Assembly: GCA_963576735.1 (NCBI GenBank)
Contig: OY755173.1
Location: 6,294,873-6,358,872, forward strand
DNA from: Bedellia somnulentella
Lineage: Eukaryota; Arthropoda; Insecta; Lepidoptera; Bedelliidae
Direction: 5' to 3'
DNA: 64,000 nt
A program made the position numbers and the translations under genes. The stretch's first letter is position 1; every line of letters begins with the position of its first letter. Shown piece after piece: positions 11,703 through 21,065 of the stretch. Below the pieces are notes generated by a model. The model ran no database searches, was not told the DNA's origin, and was given only the letters and a program-made list of their open reading frames with translations.

Positions 11703-11949
11703 CAAACCTCTCTGGCTTCGTTTGCATCCATCAATCTTTTCATACATGCTCATTTATTCTTCATACTGCGGACACCTGCCTTTTTGAGCACGTTTTCTAT
11801 TTGATTCAAATGTGTCCTCCGAGGTCGTCCTCTACTAACATTACCTTCCACATTGGCGATAAAAAAAGTGTAAAGTACAAAGTGGCGATCGATAGTCTCT
11901 GCCTACCCCAATGGAAACTAACGGCGTGAGAATATGTATGTATGTATGT
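11703..11949 (+). mobile_element. 5'-inverted LINE insertion (twin-priming structure)
   Basis: Flanked by a 9-bp direct repeat, ATTAAACAC, at 11694-11702 and 11950-11958. The right part (about 11872-11949) is the LINE 3' end in plus orientation, matching 9356-9420. The left part (11703-11855) is the adjoining LINE segment, matching 9206-9352, in reverse orientation. A single insertion with an internal inversion is the known outcome of twin priming during LINE integration. Confidence 0.8.
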
Positions 11950-12050
11950 ATTAAACACACATAAGACATCTTTTAAGTTCTACTTTTTTAAACACTAAAA
12001 TGATGTAGTGACCTTAGTGACTAACCTTAATTTAGTTATATCATATTATA

Positions 12051-12291
12051 CATACATATACTCACGACTATAAATCCCTAGAAGGGGTAGCCAGAGCTAA
12101 GGAATTAGAAATTCCTCAGCCACTTTTGGAAAATTGAGTGGGGAAAAGATGGGAAAATAAAGGTTGTTGGTGATGGGTCTCCAACCGCATCGCCCAAATA
12201 TCCCTTAAAAACCCCCAATACCGTTAGTCGCCTCTTACGTACATCCACCGGAAGAAATGGGGTAGTGCTATTAAAATCCGACACTACACAG
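12051..12291 (-). repeat. Family A repeat, full-length copy
   Basis: About 240 bp. It shows the 5' CTGTGTAGTGTCGG-like start (at the right), GTACGTAAGAGGCGACTAACGG, GGTTGGAGACCCATCACC and the stem-loop tail at the left. A 66-codon open frame inside is chance. Confidence 0.75.
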
Positions 12292-12809
12292 ATATTACAG
12301 AGCATATTATGCCACTGATAAATCGAATTAATTCAATGTATTATCATAGTACAACCAACAACCGTAAACCCTAATAATAGTAAAGTACCTTTTTTGAGCG
12401 GTTTTATTTAGCTTACCCCGTTTGTTTTATTCTTTCTTGAGTGAAATTTAGTAATTTAAATTTCACCTACTTCCTGTCAACCGGTTAATATTTCTTTTCG
12501 GAAGGAAAAGACGTGATGAGCTCGAAGCAAAGAGTGATGAGCTCAAGGCCCGACCACCTGCGGCCATCAATAATAACTACCTATATATATAATATTGGAG
12601 GGTTACTGATTTTTCAACATACGTCATAGAACATTTGTCGGAAAAATTGGCTATGTCAGTCACATGAGAGCACATGAACACACTCTTAATAGCCGGATAC
12701 CAGAAGTTGCTGTGGCCGAAATCGGGCGGGATTGATATATGATCTATATGCAAAATTCCGAAGTGTTTAAAATAAAACAAAAGGGCTTTATAAATATATT
12801 GATGCATTA

Positions 12810-12875
12810 TGCAGATCTGGTAGGATCGTACAAGGTAGCGATCCTTAATCTTCGGCTAACCCTGTAACTGTATCT
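12810..12875 (+). repeat. Diverged LINE 3'-end relic
   Basis: Resembles the last 60 bp of the EN/RT LINE (GGATCGTACAAGGTAGCGATC). Degraded, no TSD found. Confidence 0.4.
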
Positions 12876-13415
12876 AAATAAACACTAATTCAAATGAGAT
12901 ACACACAGTTACGACCTTATATTATTTCAACTGGATAATGGCTACTGTAATTAATTAAATATCATTATAAAATACTCAATAGTTCCTACATTACAATAAG
13001 TGTCCGCATTAGATTTCATTAAATTAAATTAAATTATTAAATTAAATTATTTATTAGCAAAAAAATATATACATGATATTTGAGCAATGGCTCCGCACTA
13101 GGCCTAGCCTGTACTGCGGACGCCTACAGTGTTTTACAAATTCTTTGTTCTTGGTTTTACAAAAATAAATAAGTTCAATTTTGTTAATTTTTTTTCTTAT
13201 ATACAATCCTGTGACATTAGATGAAGAAATAAGGAATTAATTGAAAATTATAATAATGAAATAATATATCTAAAACTTATAACTAACATTAGAATATAAT
13301 TTATATATAAACGAGTTTGTACCAGAACAATTTATTACTAGACAATTAAATTAAATCACAATTTACAAATTATCATAGTTCAATAAATTATCAATATAAT
13401 AATAATTAATAATAG
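12876..13415. other. AT-rich flank of the DNA transposon
   Basis: Contains a short TAAAT-type tandem repeat at 13015-13055 followed by a low-complexity tail. No gene seen. Confidence 0.35.
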
Positions 13416-13419
13416 AATT

Positions 13420-13446
13420 GCTGATTGTAAAAAGGACACATGTCCA
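13420..13446 (+). repeat. Left terminal inverted repeat of the DNA transposon
   Basis: Starts GCTGATTGTAAAAAGGACAC and pairs with 16546-16570 with two mismatches. Includes one copy of the subterminal motif. Confidence 0.8.
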
Positions 13447-13475
13447 TTTCTAGGCCATTTTTTTTTTATCGTTGG

Positions 13476-14072
13476 AATTGGCCTAGACCTCGCTTCTATA
13501 ACATACCCTTTTTATATTATAAATCGATAAAGAACATCATACTTAAAAACTTTGCCCATGGAATGCCTATCTAAAATATTGTAATTTTCAAAAAAAAAAG
13601 ATAATTAAAAATTGTCGTACCTAGTTCAAACTGAGAATGTATAGAACTAGATTCTTTGCTTCAGTGAAAATAAGAAATAAAAAAAAACATCTGATCTATG
13701 GTGTAAACAAAAACATAACCTCTTTCGGTATTTTCAAGTTCAATCGCTCGCTTACCGGTTTATTTTCATGATATTATTTTTCAACGACGATCAATACGAC
13801 TGGAAAATACCGAAAGAAGTTATATTTTTGTTTACAGAGCGAAAAGCATAGATCAGATGTTTTTTTTTTATTTCTTATTTTCACTGAAGCAAAGATTCTC
13901 ATTCTATACATTCTCAGTTTGAACTAGGTACGACAATTTTTAATTATTATTATATTTTGAAAATTACAACATTTTAGATAGGCATTCCATAGGCAAAGTT
14001 GTTAAGTTTGATGTCCTTTATCGATTTATAATATAAAAAGGGTATGTTATAAAAGCGAGGTCTAGGCCAATT
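13476..14072. repeat. 597-bp near-perfect palindrome (foldback) inside the transposon
   Basis: Left arm 13476-13735 and right arm 13803-14072 are reverse complements with few mismatches and a small indel near 13700 / 13835. A 67-bp spacer separates them. The outer ends read AATT-GGCCTAGACC and GGTCTAGGCC-AATT. It could be a foldback MITE inserted between the first and second subterminal motifs with an AATT duplication, or part of the parent element. Confidence 0.85.
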
Positions 14073-14352
14073 AATAGAAAATTTATTTTTGAATCGATTG
14101 GTGTAAAGACGGCACTTGTCCCTTCAGTATTCATAATGTTGGCAAGTCAACAAAAAAAATGTTTATTGTTAATACGGCACTTGTCCATGGACATGAGCCC
14201 TAATAACAATCAATCTGTGGTTTTATGTCAATGTCACTCTGACATTTTTTTCGCGCTAAATTTTGTGGTTTTTTCATTCCATCCATTCATTCACTTTATT
14301 TCGTTGTTTTGTTCTGTTTGCTTGCTGCTAAATTTTGTTTTAAAACAATAAT

Positions 14353-16228
14353 ATGTCAGAAAACCTTGGTAAAAAGCGGAAAAAAGGTGTTCGTAACGAT
14401 GAATTATATCAACGCAATGTAATCAAAAAAGCAAGGATATCTGGAGACTGTTATAGAAATTCTAAAGGCCGTTTTGTAACGCCTAAAAATGATCCTGATT
14501 TCATCGACATGAATTGGTAAGCATTACAAAAGTAAATCAATACCTACTCAATATCTAATAAAATCTACTGAAACTGACTTTTTAATTATTTATATTTGTT
14601 CCAGCTGCCACATGCAATGCATGAAAATGATTGATAGGTCATTAATTGAGGATATACTAATATCGTTTTATAATATGACATCCAAAAATGAACAAGACAT
14701 ACACCTCCAAAGACTGATGGAAATTGAATCCATTCAAAGAAGACGAGGAAGAACTTCTACTATGCCTCAAGATAGAAAACCAAAAGAAAAAACTATTCAC
14801 TATTTCATTATGGTAGACCGTCAAAGGACAAAAGTTTGTAAGAAAGCCTTCATGAATGTACATAAAGTAACTCCTAAGCGCATTCGTAGGATTGCAAATC
14901 TGCTTGAATCAGACATTATTCCTTGTGACCAACGTGGTAAACATCCCTGTGCAAACGCTGTACCATCTAGTGTGTGTTCTAAAATACATGAACATATTTC
15001 ATCTTTTCCCTTAAAAGAATCACACTACTCTTCGCAAGTTAAATATTATTTATCTGCAGATCTTTCTATCAAAAAAATGCATCAACTTTTCGCACTAAAA
15101 TACCCTAATTTAGATGTAAAATATCACTTCTACTGGCAATATTTTGTTCAAAACTTTAATTTATCATTCGGAAGACCAGTTGTTGATGCTTGTTCTAGCT
15201 GTGAATCAATCAAAACCAAGCTACATAATAAAAGTTTGAATGAAAACTCTAAAAAGACATACACAGCTGAACTTATGGTGCATTTAAATAGATCTAAAAA
15301 GTTCTACAAGAAAATCCAATACTGTAAACAATCTTCTAAAGAAAATAGTAAAATTCTTTCTTTGAGTATAGATTTTATGGCTGTTATGGATTTGCCACGG
15401 ATACCTGTTCAAGATATTTATTATTATAGACAGCTCTCAGTTAATACATTTGGTATATATAATTTTGCAAATGATAAGATACATACTTATGTTTATCATG
15501 AAGGTATAGGTCACAAAGGACCGGATGAGGTATGTTCCATGCTACTACATTATTTTAATAATTTTATAAATGAGAATGAATATGATGAGCTAAATCTGTT
15601 TTGCGATAACTGTGCAGGCCAAAATAAGAACCATACCATGATCAGATTCATGATGGCTCTTATTGAATTGAAAGTCTTCAAAAGAGTGAACTTATACTTT
15701 CCTATTAGGGGCCACTCTTTTCTGCCCTGCGATCGTGGGTTTGGTATTATAAAGAGAAAATTAAAAACAATAGATAGATTTTATACTGTGGATGATTATG
15801 TTGAAAAGGTAATATTAAATTGTTCTGATATAACTGAAAAATTTACTGTTTATTTGTTAAATCAAAGTGATATTTTAAACTTTCAATCATGGTATAAAAA
15901 CTATTATTACAAAACAAAAATAGCTTGTAATACATTACCTGGGCAAATTAAAGAAAAATTTAGTATTTCTAAATACCATGAATTTAATTTCAATGCTGAT
16001 GAACCTCACATGGTAATGGTGAAAGAATTTATCAATGGCTTTGTTACACATAAGTTTAGTTTAAGAAAAACTAATGTATCTTCTTTAAAACTACCCATTC
16101 AGAAACTATACACAGACATTGTACCTATAGCAAAAAAGAAAATGGATGACCTAAAAAAGCTTGAAAATTATATCCCCGAACAAGCTATGGCATTCTGGCA
16201 AAATATTTTTGATTGGAGAGTGGAATAA
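14353..16228 (+). CDS. Transposase-like protein of the DUF7869 / Sola-like family, two exons, intact
   Basis: Exon 1 is 14353-14516, the intron 14517-14604 (GTAAGC...TTCCAG) and exon 2 14605-16228, giving 595 aa with no internal stop. The exon 1 ATG opens a basic N-terminus (KKRKKG) and a YQRNVIKKARISG segment. The splice junction creates a CCH-x2-C cluster at residues 55-60, fitting the short Cys motif usual in this insect family. Downstream are RGRTSTMPQDRKPK, a VVDACSSCES zinc-like pair (near residues 248-255), SIDFMAVMD (Asp about 311), LFCDNCAGQNKN (Asp about 389) and GHSFLPCDRGFG (Asp about 431). These acidic residues are candidates for an RNase H-fold (DDE/D) active site; that is inference. 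Lying alone between matched TIRs, it is most likely the element's own transposase. Confidence 0.85.
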
Positions 16229-16545
16229 TTGATAAATAAACAGTTTTTTGTAATTAACAATGTGTTTTATTTCATTTAATATTAGTACTGAAATTATACA
16301 ATTAGTTGTAAAAAGGGCACATGTCATACCCATTGCATCATTTATTTGAAAAAGGGCACTTGTCCCTGAATTTAAAATGCATATTTTTCAAAATCTAAAA
16401 GTGGTGTCTCCTTGTTATTTTCATTATTTTGTATCTTTTACCCTAAATAAACAATAGGCCAAATGTAAAAAATATATGCGTAAAAATAAAATAGTTGGAA
16501 AGTTTTTTCCTCCTCCTGTAAATTTTTACCTTGAAAAAACTCTGT

Positions 16546-16570
16546 GACAAGTGTCCTTTTAACAATCAGC
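16546..16570 (-). repeat. Right terminal inverted repeat of the DNA transposon
   Basis: Reads GACAAGTGTCCTTTTAACAA then TCAGC on the plus strand, the reverse complement of the left end with two mismatches. Confidence 0.8.
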
Positions 16571-16739
16571 AATTCAATTATAAATATTGTTACAAAATGA
16601 CAAAAAAAATGCGGTGAAAACACAATTATACTAAGAAGCAGGTTCTTAACTTTTTCTAAATAATTGCTTACAGGCAATGTGATAATTTGATGAGAACAAA
16701 ACGAGAACTTCATTGGTTCTTTATTTTATTTCAAAAAGG

Positions 16740-16811
16740 TGATATACTCTTAACTAAACGACTTTTTTTTGTTCTCGACAATCACGCGAACGAAGTCGCG
16801 GGCACAGCTAG
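16740..16811 (+). mobile_element. Helitron 3' terminus, truncated element
   Basis: The sequence CACGCGAACGAAGTCGCGGG can form a hairpin and is followed within 12 bp by CTAG at 16808-16811 and a T. This is the 3' signature of Helitrons (hairpin, CTRR, insertion before T). The 5' boundary is not identified. Confidence 0.55.
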
Positions 16812-16879
16812 TAGATAATATAGCTATTATCTGATGTAAAGCCAAAATCCAAAACTACATTCATTGGTTGGTATTTTTT

Positions 16880-17373
16880 CCTCATCCGAATTGTCTTCCT
16901 CCAACCAACGCTCAAAAATTCAAAACACTAGGTGTCATCTTTACCTAAAACAATAACTACGAAAAAAATCACACGACTACCTACCATACGACTCTTAGAT
17001 GCAAGACGATAGGTTATCATTATTACTTACCAGAGACAAATCTCGATTTCGTTAATTATGTGAAATTATGATAATTCATGTTTCTGGTATAACTTAGTAA
17101 TTATGTTACTTAAAACATCTCAATGCTGAAGCGACATTGTAAAAACTGTCAGAGTTTGCAATAAATTGTCATAATTAAATCGAAAATGTATCAAAAATAT
17201 GACAAACAGTCTTGTCAAAAAAATCTTTTAATGTAATCTTTCTCAAAAACGGCAGCAATTTAGAACAAGCGCTTTAGGTATTTTTATTGTACAAAAAATA
17301 ACCTTTCTAACGACGCATCACTTATCCTGATTGGTGCTGGGACCAGGTGCTGCTGCTGCTGATTTCTGCGCAT
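16880..17373. other. Intergenic, unassigned
   Basis: No gene recognised. A short TGC-repeat run lies at 17349-17361. Confidence 0.3.
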
Positions 17374-17872
17374 CCTCCTTTAGAGGTTTCTGGTGCTACC
17401 CAGGGTTATTAAGTGAAAACGAAAAAAATATATTGTAAGGTTTACCCAAGTTTGACAGGTTATTGTAAGCTTGATTAAGTCACCCGATTACCCCATTACT
17501 AAGATGATCTTGTGCTTCGGAAGGCACATTAAGCTGTTGCAACCGGCTAGTATCATTGTAGTTGATCTTTAGTTTGCCTGTATGTTAGTCTTATATAACG
17601 TAGGCTTGAGCCCTTCAGTCAGGACATATACGGGCTGTGAGTGAAGAACATGTTACCAAAGTACTTACTTATAAGAATGATCGAGTTTCACTCGATATAA
17701 AACTGGGCCACTGAACAGGTTTGTGGCGAATCATTCTAAATAGTTCCCAAATGGACATGGTGCAGAAAGGAGGCAGGCCTGCCATCAGCTCGTAGACAAT
17801 GCATCTTAATGACCATAAATCAGCCTGGAAACATAATTGGCAAATGAATAAAATAAATGCTACCATAAAATA
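17374..17872 (-). pseudogene. Inverted duplicate of fused exon 4 plus flanking introns
   Basis: Reverse complement of about 23495-24028. It includes the exon with its splice acceptor (TATGTTTCCAG) and donor (GTAAGTACTTTGG) and part of intron 4. The exon still reads [38 protein letters not shown] on the minus strand. However, the last codon before the donor is now a stop (CAA to TAA), Gly of WSLGC is Arg, and about 75 bp of the downstream intron is lost. Intron sequence is retained, so it arose by DNA duplication and not by reverse transcription of mRNA. It is antisense to fused and lies 3.2 kb upstream of the fused start codon. Confidence 0.9.
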
Positions 17873-18241
17873 GGAAACAGTGTGCCCATCCTCCTTTATA
17901 TTATTTACACAGCGTTTAATATATTCTTAAAACTCGTATATATGCACCTATTTGAACAGTCCCTGGCCGTAGAAATTGCCTGAATGTTGTTCACTGTTGT
18001 GTACGGGGTAAATAGGAAGTCGTTTTTTTAATATATATTTAATAATGATATAAATAAATAAATAAAATATTTAAATTTATTACTATAGCTTTAGCTTTAG
18101 TTTAGCTTCTTGGTTAGTTAGATAGTTTTAGCTTCGTAGTTCGTATAACTCAAAATCTGTTTTCACTTTTGTAACTCTCATAAAGATATCGAGCCCCATA
18201 AAGATAAACAAGACATAAATATTCAACAATCTTTTCCTCTA

Positions 18242-18460
18242 ATTATGTATGCATAATTTGTTTTTTACATGAAAACCTCATGTGGGGATTATAACTAATC
18301 AATTAAGCAAAGAAAAATTTTCGACGCCAGCAGGACTCGAACCTACGATCTCGGGTATACGCCCCCGCAATTTTTTGTTGAAAATTTTTGTTTGCTTAAT
18401 TGATTAGTTATAATCCCCTCAAGAGGTTTTCATGTAAAAAACAAATTATCCATACATAAT
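18242..18460. repeat. Foldback repeat with tRNA-like piece in the loop
   Basis: Left arm 18242-18322 and right arm 18379-18460 are near-perfect reverse complements (CCTCATGTGGGGATTATAAC in the left arm). The loop holds a minus-strand remnant of the tRNA-like SINE: CTCGAACCTACGATC and CGGGTATACGCCCCCG. Confidence 0.7.
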
Positions 18461-18617
18461 AATGTGATACTCAGGCGTTCTCATCACTCGCATTCTATCT
18501 GAAAAGATATACGAGTGGCTTGCAGAGTTGTAACAATTAGGTAATAGATGGCGCTAACACCATTAATAAAGGTGAAAAAGAAATAAGCAAACACAAATTT
18601 CGCGCGAGTGGTCACCT

Positions 18618-18689
18618 GATACCATAGCTCAGTTCGCAGAGCGACGGGGGCGTATACCCGAGATCGTAGGTTTGAGTCGTGCTGGTATC
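18618..18689 (+). repeat. tRNA-like SINE head
   Basis: 72 nt with paired ends GATACCA / TGGTATC, an A box TAGCTCAGTTCGCAGAGC and a B-box-like GTTTGAGTC. The anticodon arm (CGGG-loop-CCCG) has an eight-base loop without the conserved T33, so it is a SINE head and not a functional tRNA gene. It is followed by the CGAAAATGTTTGTTTGC body. Confidence 0.6.
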
Positions 18690-18719
18690 GAAAATGTTTG
18701 TTTGCTTAATTGATTAATC

Positions 18720-20150
18720 TTTTCCTCGTTAAAGTGAAATTGAAACTTAAACTAAACTCTTATAAATATGATAGTAGGTGGTAAAATAAAGTGTGGTTAC
18801 TTTATCGCTTACCTAAGAAAATAAATATATGCTTTACTAAGGGAGTTAAGTTCGATTACTAAGTATTCAGTCTAAATAGACATTTACATATAACATTGGC
18901 CTTATGAAATGCGATACAGAAAAATGAAGAATCAACCATTTTTTTTTTATTTAACCGTTATTTTTACTTAGTTTGTAACTATTTATATCTGTTAGGTTTA
19001 AGTTTAGAACTAAGTATATGATTTTAAAAAAACAACTTATATTATACAGGGTGTAATTGTAACAACTGTTTTCAATGAAAAGTCTGATTAATTATCACGT
19101 ATAGAGGCAGAATTCGTTGAAAAAAAACACACTTATATTTTTTCAAATTTTGTTAAAATTTGCACTAAGAAAGTAGTACTATTGACACCAACACGCTCAA
19201 TGTGTGCGTGAAACGCGATGACAAGGCGGGCAACTCAACTCAGCTGACAGCTGCGACCCGCCGTGACCCTTTACCGGCGGCCAAATCAAATCAAGGCCAG
19301 TAAAGTAATCAATCGAACTTAGCTTTTAATATCTTCTTATTTTTTACATGTTATTATTTGACGTGATAAATTTGAATAACACTACCCCATAGTTAATAAT
19401 GCGTTGGAATGCGGCAGTATGTTCAGAGAAAAATTCATAATTCGTAAATATCGCCGCGAAATTCAAAATCTGTATGTATCAAGTCGGGCGGGCTTGTCGG
19501 CATTTCATCAAAGGAACAGTATTAGTACTAAGTTAGTTGTTTGTAGCTCATTTTGTTTGTGTTGCTTACGATTGGATGTCACTTTGATTTTTCGCATTAA
19601 TTTTCGGAGTGTGAGTTCAGTTTTAGTATCTTGTGTTGTGATTGTGTTGACTAGTGTTGAGTAAATATGGCGTACACGAACCAGCAAAGTTCAGAGTTGG
19701 TGTTTTATAATGTTAATTCTCAAAATGTTCTGCGTTTTGCGCAAATAAAGGTGATAGCCCGGATCTGCCACTGCCAATCAAAACGGGGTGAGTTATTTTT
19801 ATTCATATTCTTTAGTTAACTGTGATAGAGTACAGATACATCCGTTTAGAGCCCTTTAGCCCCGAGAGAGTTTAGTAAACACCAAGAAATCCTCCAATTT
19901 CGATGTCGGTTAATGAATGAATAGGTATCTCTTGCGCACTTTATTTTATGCCACGTAAATGCATCGTTTCAAGGTTCTCTATTTGTTTTTAACTTTATTA
20001 TCTTACGCTCATGAAGTACATACATTACATTCATACTCACGCCGTTACTTCCCATTGGGGAGGCAGAGACGTAAAGTTAAACAAAAATAGCGGAAGCTGA
20101 TTATTTAGGACGACAATTTTGTTATAATCGTCGGTGTTCATTAATAGAGA
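18720..20150. other. Intergenic with two related unclassified repeats
   Basis: The stretches 19375-19450 and 20283-20410 share ACACTACCCCATA(G/A)TTAATA and a CCGCGAAATTCAAA core, so they are copies of one dispersed repeat. A transposon-end-like ATACAGGGTGT lies at 19045-19055. The open frame 19404-19664 has no recognisable domain and crosses this repeat. Confidence 0.4.
20028..20085 (-). repeat. EN/RT LINE 3' tail relic
   Basis: CATACTCACGCCGTTACTTC / CCATTGGGGAGGCAGAGAC corresponds to the LINE terminus in minus orientation. Confidence 0.55.
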
Positions 20151-20159
20151 TAGAGTTTT

Positions 20160-20278
20160 TACATACATATTCTCACGCCATTAGTTCCCATTGGGGTAGG
20201 CAGAGACTATCGATCGCCACTTCGTACGATCCTGGCAAACCTCTCTAGCTTTGTTTACATCCATCAATCTTTTTACTT
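20160..20278 (-). repeat. 5'-truncated EN/RT LINE 3' end
   Basis: About 115 bp of the LINE terminus (minus): the tail, the stem-loop, GATCGCCACTTCGTACGATC and part of the last coding stretch. Confidence 0.75.
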
Positions 20279-20410
20279 GAAAATGTTTGAATTACACTAC
20301 CCCATAATTAATACTGGATTGAAATACGAGGCGACTAAGACCACAGCCTCACCAGGCACGGCGATAAGTTCAAAGAAAAATCAAACATAGCCGCGAAATT
20401 CAAAAAAAAA

Positions 20411-21065
20411 TTGCATTGCTGTCATAGTGCGGTTTATACGGTCACGAGCAAGTGTGCGCAAGACTAGATGGTCACATGACGCGCCCGCTGTTCTCTGTGT
20501 GTGGGTGAGACATTATACGGGTAGGAGTGTGTGCGCTAGGCTAGTGTAGATAACCACAGTTTTCCATCTGATGGAGAAAGTAAGTTTTTCTGCTAAAGCG
20601 GTTTTAATCTTTTTGTTTATTTCATATGGTGGATATTAAGCATTAAACTTTAATATACGAATTAATATTGAAGTAACAATCGCCGTCAAACTAACACGCT
20701 GTATGTCGCGCCTTATGATATGAATGGTGCATCCCTCGGGATTTTTTTGTTATTATGTGATTTTGTGTAATTTTAGTTTTCAAAAATTGTATTAATGTAT
20801 GCTTTGTTGGCAAACCAAATAAATAAATAAACCAAGTACGATTCGAGTGGCGAAATCAAGGTCCGCTAGATCGTATACTTGTGAATCGATGTTTCAAACA
20901 GACGATGTTTGACGAAACAGAGTATATGTGAGTGAGTGACTCTGTGATCTTTTGTTTATCATATTTCGCGAACGCGAAGTTCAAATCGAAGTTTTATTAT
21001 TATTTTTGATTGTTTTAGGTATTTTTTTCTAATATTGTGAATACTTAAATAGGTGCGATATATTA
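20411..21065. promoter_or_regulatory. Upstream region and presumptive 5' leader of fused
   Basis: Contains a possible noncoding-exon donor (AAAGTAAGTT at about 20577-20586) and an in-frame TAA at 21030-21032 shortly before the fused ATG. No convincing TATA or initiator motif; the promoter position is not determined. Confidence 0.3.

Larger units (their letters stand above)
13420..16570 (+). mobile_element. Apparently complete TIR DNA transposon (Sola-like / DUF7869-type)
   Basis: The two ends are inverted repeats of about 25 bp with two mismatches: GCTGATTGTAAAAAGGACAC at 13420 and its counterpart ending at 16570. A 4-bp AATT direct repeat adjoins them (13416-13419, 16571-16574); because AATT is its own reverse complement, the exact termini are ambiguous by a few bases. 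Inside are a two-exon transposase-like gene, six copies of a (G/A)GCACTTGTCC-like subterminal motif and a 597-bp palindrome. Assignment to the Sola superfamily rests on memory of 4-bp TSDs and of the CDNCAGQNKN-type protein, so it is tentative. Confidence 0.8.

Noticed and set aside
19404..19664. Candidate 86-aa gene
   Set aside because: Overlaps a repeat also present at 20283-20410; no recognisable domain or splice context.
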